Below, piece by piece: positions 6,801-14,530 of a DNA stretch of 19,766 bases (positions are counted from its first letter, which is position 1; the number at the start of each line of letters is the position of its first letter). Source of the DNA: JBBIJR01 sp037445875 (GTDB lineage Bacteria > CLD3 > SB21); NCBI GenBank assembly GCA_037445875.1, contig JBBIJR010000068.1, positions 1 through 19,766 on the forward strand. The letters run 5' to 3'. The notes below the pieces were generated by a model. The model made no database searches and was not told where the DNA came from. It was given only the letters and a program-made list of their open reading frames with translations. Made by a program: the position numbers and the translations under genes.

Positions 6801-8759
6801 TCAGGCCCTGGGGAGTGGAACGGCACCGTCCATTTTGAAATGGGCCAGGTTGCCTTCCAGCTGCTCGGTCAGTAAGCGCAGATACTCGGTGGAACGGGCG
6901 ATCTCCCGCGTTCCCCGGGCGAAAGCTTCGGTATAGCCCGTGATGGTGCGAACCCGTTCGGCAATCTCCTGGCTGGTTCCGGAATGGGCGTGCGTGCCTT
7001 CCGCAATATGATTGACCATCTGGGATACCTGGCGGAAGACCTCCGAGATCTCCTTCAAACTGGTACGGGCCTCGTTGGCCAGCCGGATGCCGGCATCGCC
7101 CTCCGCCTTGCTCTGCCGCATCAATACGACGGCGCCGGAAATGCCGGATTGGATTTTGTGGATCGTATCGCTGATCTCGGTCGTGGCACGGGAGGTCTTG
7201 TCGGCGAGCTTCTTGATCTCGTCGGCCACGACGCCGAAACCCTTTCCGCGCTCGCCGGCCTTGACGGCTTCCACGGACGCATTGAGAGCGATCAGATTGA
7301 CCTGCCTCGTGATGTCTTCGATGAGGCTGATGATGCGCTCGATCCGTGTGCTCGATTCGCTCAGGGACTCGATCACGTCGGCCGTATCCTTGATCATATG
7401 AACCATGCGATTGACTCCGGCCGTCGTGTCCTCAATGATCGCGGTGCCCTCATCGGTACGCTGCTGGGCGTGGTGGGCCAGTTCGCGCGTGTTGGCCGCG
7501 TTGCGAGCGATGTCCTGTACCGTACGGGAGAGGTCCTCGATGCTCCCGTGGATCTGGCCGGACATCGCCGCCTGTTCATGGGCGTCCCGGGCCATCCCGT
7601 CGGTTTGCTGCGAAATACGCTGCCCTTCCTGCGCCAGCTGGGCCGAAACACGGGTAACGTCCTGGAGCGTTTCCCTCAACGACAGGACAAAACGATCAAA
7701 CGAACCGGCCAGTTTGCCGATCTCGTCGGCGCGCGTCAAACGGAGGAGCGTGTTGAGGTCGGCCTGGTCCATGCGCGTGGCCACGACGCGAATAGGGGTG
7801 GCCAGGCGTCCCGTCACGATGAGGAGCAGAAGGACCAGAACGGTCAAACTCACAATTCCAACCACCGCGATCAGCCGCACCGCGGTGTCCACACCGGCCA
7901 GCATCTCGCTGCGAGGCACTACCGTGACGAGACCCCAGTTGCTCGTCCGCACGGGTGAGTAAAACATGACGGCGTCACGGCCGGACATCGGATCGACCGT
8001 CTCCAGGAAGCCCTCCTGGTTGTGGGCGACGCGCTCTCGAAGCACCAGGAGTTCCGGGTTTTTCTTTTCCCGGGACAGGTCCTCGAGGGTTTTCGATCCT
8101 ATATACGCATCATCCCGGAACGTCACGATCATGCCCCGGTTGGAGGTCAGAAAAGCATAACCCGTCCGAAACAGTCCGATGTCGTTGATCAGTTCGTTCA
8201 GGTACGCCACCGAGATGTCCAGTACAACGGCCCCGACGACGGATTCGCCGGACCGAATCGGTACGACATAACGCAGCACCAACGCATCGTCTCGCAGGGC
8301 CGGTTCCTGGATCAGGTAATTGCTGACCGACGATTCGAAATCGTATTGGTCCAGGCTGCCGGTCATTGTTTGCAAGACCGCGTCCTCGCCTTCCTTGTGC
8401 CAGTAGGGGAGAAAAGCTCCGGATCCGACCGGACTTCCACGGGGCAATAAGACGCCCATCCCGGTCGTGTTGTAGTCGCTTTCCATGAGCTTTCTCAACA
8501 ATGCCACGATTTCCTCACGTGTCCAGTTGCCCTCCGTTTCGAGCACGTGCGCCAGCGTCTGAAGTATGACCAGATGGGAATTGACCTCCACGTCGACCTG
8601 GTTGGCGTACTGCCGCGCCGTCTCGAGTGATTTCTCGTAAGCCAGATCCTGAACGAGGCCGCGCATCATGTAATGGACGATGACGGCCGCCGACACAGAG
8701 ACCAGAATTACGACGGGCACAATATAGAGGATCATACGCAGGCGGATACCGACGGTCAT
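6801..8759 (-). CDS. Methyl-accepting chemotaxis protein with dCache-like sensor
   Basis: Inner-membrane chemoreceptor of 652 aa that would pass ligand signals to CheW/CheA. It has a membrane span at about 10-30, a large extracytoplasmic region (about 33-293) whose length and motifs (YVVPIRSGESVVGAVVLDI, MFYSPV, NWGLVTVVP) fit a double Cache domain, a second span at about 294-316, HAMP (about 317-370), and the signalling domain (about 400-640). The hairpin tip is AGERGKGFGVVADEIKKLAD (501-520), matching the family. No C-terminal CheR/CheB-binding pentapeptide is visible. The start at 8759 is chosen because GAGGA lies seven bases upstream and the span follows at once; the open frame extends to 8882 but the extra residues are not signal-like. 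No che or flagellar genes are near, so its partner pathway is unknown. Confidence 0.95.
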   Translation of the reverse strand: MTVGIRLRMILYIVPVVILVSVSAAVIVHYMMRGLVQDLAYEKSLETARQYANQVDVEVNSHLVILQTLAHVLETEGNWTREEIVALLRKLMESDYNTTGMGVLLPRGSPVGSGAFLPYWHKEGEDAVLQTMTGSLDQYDFESSVSNYLIQEPALRDDALVLRYVVPIRSGESVVGAVVLDISVAYLNELINDIGLFRTGYAFLTSNRGMIVTFRDDAYIGSKTLEDLSREKKNPELLVLRERVAHNQEGFLETVDPMSGRDAVMFYSPVRTSNWGLVTVVPRSEMLAGVDTAVRLIAVVGIVSLTVLVLLLLIVTGRLATPIRVVATRMDQADLNTLLRLTRADEIGKLAGSFDRFVLSLRETLQDVTRVSAQLAQEGQRISQQTDGMARDAHEQAAMSGQIHGSIEDLSRTVQDIARNAANTRELAHHAQQRTDEGTAIIEDTTAGVNRMVHMIKDTADVIESLSESSTRIERIISLIEDITRQVNLIALNASVEAVKAGERGKGFGVVADEIKKLADKTSRATTEISDTIHKIQSGISGAVVLMRQSKAEGDAGIRLANEARTSLKEISEVFRQVSQMVNHIAEGTHAHSGTSQEIAERVRTITGYTEAFARGTREIARSTEYLRLLTEQLEGNLAHFKMDGAVPLPRA

Positions 8760-8843
8760 GCGCAGGTCCTCACGCTGAAACGGACAGAGACGTGACGCAG
8801 AACGATAACCCGCTCCTTTCGGCAGGTGGAGAGAAGAAAACGG

Positions 8844-8898
8844 TTGCGATTGGCGGCAGATTCGCCCTAATATACGCCGCACCGTCGTATAAAAACAA
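8844..8898. promoter_or_regulatory. Divergent promoter candidates between the chemoreceptor and the hydrolase genes
   Basis: The 154-base gap between the two divergent starts contains an AT-rich island. On the plus strand TTGCGA (8844-8849), an 18-base spacer and TAATAT (8868-8873) would place a start near 8880 for the hydrolase. On the minus strand TTGTTT (8898-8893), an 18-base spacer and TATATT (8874-8869) would serve the chemoreceptor. The two -10 elements overlap almost completely. Matches to the sigma-70 consensus are partial, so both are tentative. Confidence 0.35.
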
Positions 8899-8913
8899 GA
8901 TGAAATCGACTCG

Positions 8914-9876
8914 ATGCCGCTGCTGAATTCCCGCTACCGTCCACCCTGGTACCTGCGGAGCGCTCATGTTCAAACCGTCTATCCGACCCTGCACCGAACG
9001 GTCCGGATGGACAATCCCCCTGTGCGTGAACGGATCGATACGCCGGACGGCGACTTCCTGGACCTCGACCGGTTCTACAGGGGATGCGGCCGGGTGGCGG
9101 TACTGTCGCACGGACTGGAAGGCAATTCACGGCGCGCCTATATGCTCGGCATGGCCCGTGCGCTCCTGAGGCGACGGTGGGACGTCGTGGCGTGGAATTA
9201 CCGCGGCTGCAGCGGAGAGCCGAACCAGCGACCGAGGTTCTATCACAGCGGTGCCACCGACGATCTGGACACCGTCGTACAGCATGTGCTCCGGGGAGGC
9301 CTTTATCAACGATTGGCGCTCGTTGGATTCAGCCTTGGCGGCAACCTGACGCTCAAGTATCTCGGCGAGGGAGGCACACGGCTGGATGGCCGTGTCGGCA
9401 GGAGTGTCGTCTTCTCCGTGCCGTGCGATCTCGCCTCCAGCGCGATGCGGATGGCCCGGTGGCACAACCGGCTGTACATGAGACGGTTTCTCCGGATGCT
9501 GCGGGAAAAGATCCGGGCGAAAAACGCCCTTTTTCCCGAGATCACGGACGACGGTTACGAAACGATTCGGGATTTCCGGGCCTTCGACGATCGATACACT
9601 GCGCCCCTGCACGGCTTCGCGGATGCACGGGACTATTGGTTGCGCTGCAGCTCAAGACCGCTCCTGGCTCGAATAACCGTTCCGACCCTCCTGGTCAATG
9701 CGCTGGATGACCCGTTCCTCGCCGCCGATTGCTTTCCGATGGAGGAAGCAACTGCCAACCCGCAGCTTTTTATGGAAACGCCCAGGTGGGGCGGTCACGT
9801 GGGCTTTATAGCCTGGAACGGGGAAAACGAATACTGGTCGGAAACGAGAGCAGCGGATTTTCTTGAGGATGTCTAA
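8914..9876 (+). CDS. YheT-family alpha/beta hydrolase (AB-hydrolase_4)
   Basis: Predicted cytosolic serine hydrolase of 320 aa, resembling E. coli YheT and relatives, probably an esterase or lipase whose substrate is not known. The family opening is present: RPPWYLRSAHVQTVYPTL, matching the 'P.W...gh.QT..p' signature, which supports this ATG despite the lack of a clear Shine-Dalgarno. HGLEGNSRRAYMLGMA (residues about 66-81) forms the oxyanion region and is followed by WNYRGCSGEPN. The nucleophile is S140 in GFSLGGN, the acid D265 or D266 in NALDDPF, and the histidine H295 in GGHVGF. No signal peptide or membrane span is seen. The gene is divergent from the chemoreceptor and its TAA overlaps the stop of the convergent Rrf2-type gene by four bases. 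Confidence 0.95.
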   Translation: MPLLNSRYRPPWYLRSAHVQTVYPTLHRTVRMDNPPVRERIDTPDGDFLDLDRFYRGCGRVAVLSHGLEGNSRRAYMLGMARALLRRRWDVVAWNYRGCSGEPNQRPRFYHSGATDDLDTVVQHVLRGGLYQRLALVGFSLGGNLTLKYLGEGGTRLDGRVGRSVVFSVPCDLASSAMRMARWHNRLYMRRFLRMLREKIRAKNALFPEITDDGYETIRDFRAFDDRYTAPLHGFADARDYWLRCSSRPLLARITVPTLLVNALDDPFLAADCFPMEEATANPQLFMETPRWGGHVGFIAWNGENEYWSETRAADFLEDV

Positions 9877-10337
9877 GGCGTGCCAAGCACGGGGATCTGA
9901 ACCGCATGGTGGGAGGGTTGTCGATTCACGAGGAGATCTTCGAGGGTCAGCCCGTCAAGGACTCGGTCAATCGCGGTCTGCACCGTTTCCCACAGGAATC
10001 GCACGGAACAGCCCGCGGCCGTATGGGCGCAAATCTCCTCCATCCCGGCGTGTTTGCCGCAGAAATCCGGCGTGTACAGCCGTCCGCCTAACGTGTCGAG
10101 GACCTCGGCGATCAGTATCCGCCCGGCGGGCCGCGCGAGCTTGTAGCCGCCATCCTGACCGCGCACGCTTTCCACAAAACCTCCAAGCCGCAGCAGCCGG
10201 GTCAGTTTGGCCACGTTGGGGATAGTCAAACCCTCCTCCTGGCTGATCTGTGGTATCGTGATGCCTCCGTCCGCGTCGCGCCGTCCGATTTGGATCAGGC
10301 ACCGGAGTCCGTACTCTTCCTGAGAACTGAATTTCAT
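9873..10337 (-). CDS. Rrf2-family regulator, probable Fe-S sensor of the suf operon
   Basis: Rrf2 proteins are winged-helix dimers, many of which (IscR, NsrR, RsrR) hold a labile Fe-S cluster. This 154-aa protein has the family start MKFSSQEEYGLRCLIQI, a helix-turn-helix region (ISQEEGLTIPNVAKLTRLLRLGGF, about 31-54) and the wing VRGQDGGYKLARP (58-70). The cluster region has three cysteines, C93, C103 and C110, spaced x9 and x6, against x5 and x5 in E. coli IscR, followed by the usual helix and TLEDLL. A GAGGA site seven bases upstream supports the start. It is the last gene of the suf operon, 19 bases after sufT, so feedback control of its own transcript is likely. SufR-like would be a functional name, but true SufR of cyanobacteria belongs to another family. 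Confidence 0.92.
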   Translation of the reverse strand: MKFSSQEEYGLRCLIQIGRRDADGGITIPQISQEEGLTIPNVAKLTRLLRLGGFVESVRGQDGGYKLARPAGRILIAEVLDTLGGRLYTPDFCGKHAGMEEICAHTAAGCSVRFLWETVQTAIDRVLDGLTLEDLLVNRQPSHHAVQIPVLGTP

Positions 10338-10356
10338 AATGAGGTCCTCACAGGTC

Positions 10357-10695
10357 CTAGAACATACCCAGTTGCAGCTTTGCCGCTTCCGTCATCATGG
10401 ACGGATTCCACGGCGGTTCCCACACGACGTTCACCGCAACGGACCGGACATCGGCGAGGTGGCGAATGCGTTCCTCCACCTCGACGGGCAGGGACTCCGC
10501 CACGGGACACATGGGGGAGGTCAGCGTCATCGTAACCTGCACGGCGCCATGCTCGGTTTTCACGTCGTACACCAGTCCTAATTCGTAAATGTTGACCGGT
10601 ATCTCCGGATCGTAGCAGCTTCGAAGGACCCCGATCACGCGGTCCAGTATGATCCGGTCCTCCGATGTGCGTTCGGTAGGGGCAACTTCGCTCAT
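10357..10695 (-). CDS. sufT: SUF-associated MIP18/DUF59 protein (SufT-like)
   Basis: Small cytosolic Fe-S maturation factor of 112 aa. The DUF59 core is clear: VIGVLRSCYDPEIPVNIYELGLVYDV, with the conserved DPEIP.NI.ELGLV pattern (about residues 27-45), then MTLTSPMCPVAESLP with the conserved cysteine of the T.P.CP motif, and VVWEPPWNPSMMTEAAK near the C-terminus, all typical of the SUF-associated subfamily related to PaaD. The open frame extends upstream to 10764, but the ATG at 10695 overlaps the sufU stop as ATGA, so coupled translation from here is far more likely. It sits between sufU and the Rrf2-type regulator. The gene symbol follows common use for DUF59 proteins in suf operons and is less certain than the family. 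Confidence 0.92.
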   Translation of the reverse strand: MSEVAPTERTSEDRIILDRVIGVLRSCYDPEIPVNIYELGLVYDVKTEHGAVQVTMTLTSPMCPVAESLPVEVEERIRHLADVRSVAVNVVWEPPWNPSMMTEAAKLQLGMF

Positions 10696-11144
10696 TCCGT
10701 GGACACCACCTCTTCTTTGTGATCCAGCGCGGCGCGCAGGGTGTGCCAGGCCAGACTGGCGCACTTGACCCGTGCAGGAAACTCCCGCACGCCCGAAAAC
10801 ACGGCCAGTTTTCCCAACTCCGCCGTGTCCACGGGTTGATCCATCGGCGCGGTCACCAGCTCATGAAACTTCGCGAAGATTCGATCGGCTTCCTCGACGG
10901 TGCGTCCCTTGAGCGCCTGGGTCATCAGCGAGGCAGAAGACTTGGAAATCGCGCAACCGTTTCCCTCGAAGCTGATGTCCTCAATGCGGCCGTCCTTGAT
11001 CCGAACGTACAGGTGGATGTGATCGCCGCACAGGGGATTGAAGCCCTCCTGTGCGCAGGTCGGCTGATCCAGTTTGCGGAAATTCCTCGGATTCTTGTTG
11101 TGATCGAGGATGATCTCCTGGTAAAGTTCACGCACGTCGGACAT
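10692..11144 (-). CDS. sufU: Fe-S cluster assembly sulphur-transfer protein SufU
   Basis: SufU is a zinc protein that accepts persulphide sulphur from SufS and passes it to SufBCD. The 150-aa product begins MSDVRELYQEIILDHNKNPRN, the family opening, and keeps the zinc ligands C39 and D41 in NPLCGD, C64 in GNGCAISKSSASLM, and C128 in RVKCASLAWHTL, matching the C-D-C-C set of Bacillus SufU. The stretch around residues 83-110 corresponds to the insertion that distinguishes SufU from IscU. The ATG shares one base with the sufS stop (TGATG) and its own stop overlaps the sufT start, so sufS, sufU and sufT are translationally linked. Confidence 0.97.
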   Translation of the reverse strand: MSDVRELYQEIILDHNKNPRNFRKLDQPTCAQEGFNPLCGDHIHLYVRIKDGRIEDISFEGNGCAISKSSASLMTQALKGRTVEEADRIFAKFHELVTAPMDQPVDTAELGKLAVFSGVREFPARVKCASLAWHTLRAALDHKEEVVSTE

Positions 11145-12391
11145 CAGCGGAACACCTTGATCGTTTTGCGGACGGCCTCGGCCAGGGCATCGATTTCTTC
11201 CGTCGTGTTGTAGAAGGCCAGCGACGCGCGGGAGGTCGCCGCCACACCGAAGAACTGCATGACCGGCTGAGTGCAGTGGTGGCCCGTCCGGATGGCGATG
11301 CCCTCGAGGTCGAGCAGTGTGCCCACATCGTGCGGGTGAATGCCCTGCAATACGAAGGACAGGACGGCGGCCTTTTCCCTGGCCGTGCCGATCAATCGCA
11401 GGTCGTCAATGCGGGTCAGCGTCTCGGTACCGTAGCGCATCAGTTCGCGCTCGTACGCCTCGATGTTCTTCAGACCGATCCGCTCCACATAGTCCACGGC
11501 GGCCCCGAGACCGATCCCTCCCGAAATGTTCGGTGTGCCGGCCTCGAACTTGTGCGGCAATTCGTTGTAGGTGGTTTTCTCAAAGGTCACACTACGGATC
11601 ATGTCGCCGCCGCCCTGGTACGGGGGCATCCGGTCGAGCAGCGACTCCTTGCCGTAAAGGATCCCGACGCCGGTGGGGGCGAACATCTTGTGGCCGGAGA
11701 ACGCGTAAAAATCACAGTCCAGATCCTGCACGTCCACGGTCATATGCGGCACGGCCTGGGCTCCGTCCAACAAGACGGGGACGCTGCGCTCGTGCGCCTT
11801 ACGAATGATCTGCTTGACCGGATTGATCGTCCCCAGGGAATTGGAGACGTGCACCAGCGAAACGAATCGCGTGCGCTCGTTGAACAGGCCGTCCAGCCTT
11901 TCGACCATGATCTCGCCGTCCTGGTTCATAGGCAGAATGCGTAACTTCGCTCCGATCTGGTCGCCGAGTAGCTGCCAGGGCACGATGTTAGAGTGGTGTT
12001 CCATGGCGGAAAGGATGATCTCGTCCCCCTCGCGGAGGAAGGAGCGGCCGTAACTCTGGGCCACCAGGTTGATGCCTTCGGTCGTGCCGCGGACGAACAC
12101 GATTTCGCGGTCGGACCGCGCGTGGATGAATCGACGGACGGCCGACCGGGCCTGTTCGTACGCCAGGGTGGCCTGCGCGCTCAAGAAATGGACGCCGCGG
12201 TGGATATTGGAATTCTCCGCCTCGTAGTACCGGTTCATGGCATCGATCACCGGCTGAGGCTTCTGGCTCGTGGCGGCGTTGTCCAGATAGATCAGCGGCC
12301 GGTCGTGTACGCGTTCCCGGAGTACGGGAAAATCTTCGCGGATCTTGCGAACATCGAAGAGGGTGGTGGACAGGGGTTCGGCGATGCTCAT
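11144..12391 (-). CDS. sufS: Cysteine desulphurase SufS
   Basis: PLP-dependent group II desulphurase (415 aa) that converts cysteine to alanine and holds the sulphur as a persulphide. Conserved elements seen: YLDNAATSQKP (residues 35-45), HRGVHFLS, EHHSNIVPW with the PLP-stacking H132, DGAQAVPH near 209, the PLP lysine K235 in FSGHKMFAPTGVGILYG, and the persulphide cysteine C373 in IRTGHHCTQP, in the short loop typical of SufS rather than IscS. Length is normal. No clear Shine-Dalgarno precedes the ATG, but the upstream sufD stop is only 12 bases away, so re-initiation is plausible. The presence of SufU next door fits a SufS-SufU pair, not SufS-SufE. Confidence 0.98.
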   Translation of the reverse strand: MSIAEPLSTTLFDVRKIREDFPVLRERVHDRPLIYLDNAATSQKPQPVIDAMNRYYEAENSNIHRGVHFLSAQATLAYEQARSAVRRFIHARSDREIVFVRGTTEGINLVAQSYGRSFLREGDEIILSAMEHHSNIVPWQLLGDQIGAKLRILPMNQDGEIMVERLDGLFNERTRFVSLVHVSNSLGTINPVKQIIRKAHERSVPVLLDGAQAVPHMTVDVQDLDCDFYAFSGHKMFAPTGVGILYGKESLLDRMPPYQGGGDMIRSVTFEKTTYNELPHKFEAGTPNISGGIGLGAAVDYVERIGLKNIEAYERELMRYGTETLTRIDDLRLIGTAREKAAVLSFVLQGIHPHDVGTLLDLEGIAIRTGHHCTQPVMQFFGVAATSRASLAFYNTTEEIDALAEAVRKTIKVFR

Positions 12392-12403
12392 GGGATTCGA
12401 CGG

Positions 12404-13723
12404 TTAGTGCTGCAGACGGTCCCGCAGCCTGGCGTTCAGTTTTTCCCGGAGTGCGGGGACCTGGATGCGTTCGAGGATTTCGCCGGCAAAGGCATACGTC
12501 AGCAGGTTGCGCGCGGCTTCGGCGTTCAGACCCCGGGTCTGGAGATAAAAAAGCGCGTCTTCGTCGATCCGTCCCACCGTAGCGCCGTGCGTGCATTTTA
12601 CGTCGTCGGCGAAGATCTCCAGCTGCGGACGTGTGTTGACGGTCGCGTCTTCGGAAAGCAGGATGTTGTTGTTGGACTGTTTGGCGTCCGTTTTCTGGGC
12701 GTCCGGGCGGACGATGATCTTGCCGTTGAATACGCCGGTCGAATGCCCGTCCAGAATGCCCTTGTAGAGTTCGTGCGTGGTTCCGTGCGGTTTGGCGTGA
12801 TCGATCAGCGTCCGGTGGTCTGCATGCTGGCGGCCGCGTGTCAGGTACAGTCCATTCAGCGTCGACTCGATATGTTCGTCGGCGAGCACCAGATGGATGA
12901 AATTCCGCGTGAGCCGCCCGCCCAGCGTAACGACCGTCGAATGTACTCGGCTGCGGCGCGCCTGCACGATCTGCGTCAACCCGATCTGGAAGCTGTTCGG
13001 GTTCTCATCCTGAATTCGGTGATAATGCACGACCGCATCCGCTCCGACGGCCATCTGGGTCACGACGTTCGTGAAATGCACGTGCGGGGTCACAGAGGCG
13101 AAGTGTTCGCTGACGGAGACCCTGGCCTCGCGGCCGACCCTGAGGATCACGCGCGGATACGTGACCAGCGCGCGCTCGTCCGGCGCAGAAAGAAACAGCA
13201 AGTGGACAGGTTTGTCGACCGCCATGCCGTCGGGGACGTCGATCACCGCTCCTTCGAGGAGAAACGCCGTGTTCAACAGCGTGAACGGATCGTGCGCTTC
13301 CGGCATGGATCGAAGTAAGTCTTCGATGCCTTGTGGGTCCTCTTCGAGGACATTTCCGAGGGTTCGAATCTGAATCGGCGCGCCGCCTTCCGGGAGCCGG
13401 GACGACGATGCGGTATGCCTCCCGTTGACGAACGTCAAACGGTAGTGCGGAGTATCCTCCCACACGTAGGGTTCAACGGCAGCCGGCGCCAAACCCTCGA
13501 CTGCAGAGTATCCGGCGAAGTTGTGCTGAAGCAGAGGGTCGAGGCTGGTGTACTTCCAGTCTTCGCTGCGCGCAGTTGGAAAATCGATTCCGTTGAAGCG
13601 CTCCATCGAAGCGCGGCGTGTGCGGTGAACGGAGGAAGCCCGGCCTCCGTTGAGGTTCCTTTCAAAGGCGGCAAACTGGCTGCCATACCAGGCCTTGCGG
13701 TTCGCTATTTCCAATGGGGTCAT
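12404..13723 (-). CDS. sufD: Fe-S cluster assembly scaffold subunit SufD
   Basis: SufD pairs with SufB on the SufC ATPase dimer to form the SufBC2D scaffold. The 439-aa product has the N-terminal helical region with FPTARSEDWKYTSL (48-61), then a long beta-helix core, and the conserved C-terminal part: FNGKIIV, the SNNNILLSEDATVNTRPQLEI segment, and VKCTHGATVG with C377 and H379, the histidine equivalent to the functionally important H360 of E. coli SufD. The ending DEDALFYLQTRG and AFAGEI also fit. GAAGGA lies just before the ATG and the sufC stop is nine bases upstream. Confidence 0.97.
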   Translation of the reverse strand: MTPLEIANRKAWYGSQFAAFERNLNGGRASSVHRTRRASMERFNGIDFPTARSEDWKYTSLDPLLQHNFAGYSAVEGLAPAAVEPYVWEDTPHYRLTFVNGRHTASSSRLPEGGAPIQIRTLGNVLEEDPQGIEDLLRSMPEAHDPFTLLNTAFLLEGAVIDVPDGMAVDKPVHLLFLSAPDERALVTYPRVILRVGREARVSVSEHFASVTPHVHFTNVVTQMAVGADAVVHYHRIQDENPNSFQIGLTQIVQARRSRVHSTVVTLGGRLTRNFIHLVLADEHIESTLNGLYLTRGRQHADHRTLIDHAKPHGTTHELYKGILDGHSTGVFNGKIIVRPDAQKTDAKQSNNNILLSEDATVNTRPQLEIFADDVKCTHGATVGRIDEDALFYLQTRGLNAEAARNLLTYAFAGEILERIQVPALREKLNARLRDRLQH

Positions 13724-13732
13724 GGTTCCTTC

Positions 13733-14491
13733 TCAGACCGGGGCCGCGGCGGTTTCCCGCGTCCAGTCGTACCCTTTTTCTTCGAGTTCCAGGGCGAGTT
13801 CCTTGCCTCCCGACTTCACGATCCGCCCGTCGACCAGCACGTGCACATGGTCCGGGATGATGTGGTTGAGCAAGCGCTGGTAATGCGTGACCACGAGGAT
13901 TGCGTTGTCCGCGGACCGAAGCGTATTGACGCCCCGGGCCACGATCCGGAGCGCGTCGATGTCGAGGCCGGAATCGGTTTCGTCCAGTATGGCCAGCCGC
14001 GGGTTCAGCACGGCCATTTGGAAAATCTCGTTCCGCTTCTTCTCGCCGCCGGAGAATCCTTCGTTCACGGAGCGCTTGAGCAGCTCTTCGTCCATCTCGA
14101 CCAGTTTCATCCGCTCGCGGACCAGCTGCAGAAAGTCCATCGCGTCGAGTTCCTCCTCGCCGTGGTATTTTCGTATGGCGTTCAGGGCCGCTTTGAGGAA
14201 GTACGTGTTATTCACGCCGGGGATCTCCACCGGGTATTGGAAAGCGAGGAAGACACCTTCGCACGCGCGCACATCCGGCGTCATATCGAGGAGATTTCTT
14301 CCGTCGAACGACACTTCCCCCTGGCTGACCACGTATTCAGGCCGTCCGGCCAGTACGTGGGCCAGTGTACTCTTGCCGGATCCGTTGGGTCCCATGATCG
14401 CGTGCACTTCGCCGCGGCGAACCGTCAGATCGATGCCGGAAAGGATTTCATGTCCATCAATCGACGCGTGCAGGTTTCTGATCTCTAACAT
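13733..14491 (-). CDS. sufC: Fe-S cluster assembly ATPase SufC
   Basis: Cytosolic ABC-type ATPase of 252 aa that drives SufBC2D conformational changes. All nucleotide-binding motifs are intact: Walker A GPNGSGKST (34-42), Q-loop Q85 in AFQYPVEIPGV, the signature FSGGEKKRNEI (146-156), Walker B LAILDETDSGLD (166-177) and the switch histidine H203 in VTHYQRLL. The GEKKRNEI and ETDSGLDID sequences are diagnostic for SufC against transporter ATPases, and there is no membrane partner nearby. The ATG is preceded by TGAGGA with a short spacer; sufB ends 39 bases upstream, the widest gap inside the operon. Confidence 0.98.
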   Translation of the reverse strand: MLEIRNLHASIDGHEILSGIDLTVRRGEVHAIMGPNGSGKSTLAHVLAGRPEYVVSQGEVSFDGRNLLDMTPDVRACEGVFLAFQYPVEIPGVNNTYFLKAALNAIRKYHGEEELDAMDFLQLVRERMKLVEMDEELLKRSVNEGFSGGEKKRNEIFQMAVLNPRLAILDETDSGLDIDALRIVARGVNTLRSADNAILVVTHYQRLLNHIIPDHVHVLVDGRIVKSGGKELALELEEKGYDWTRETAAAPV

Positions 14492-14530
14492 ACATCCTCA
14501 GGTTGATTCGTACGGTCGGTTCCTTGCGTC

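Noticed and set aside
8760..8882. N-terminal extension of the chemoreceptor
   Set aside because: The extra 41 residues cover the promoter region; a GAGGA site before 8759 and the membrane span right after it favour the shorter form.
10696..10764. Longer start for the SufT-like gene
   Set aside because: It would overlap sufU by 73 bases and adds Arg-rich residues foreign to DUF59; the ATGA overlap start is the natural one.
11993..14488. Long plus-strand open frames (441 and 385 codons) opposite sufS, sufD and sufC
   Set aside because: They mirror the codon-position bias of the suf genes and resemble no protein family; the minus-strand genes are certain.
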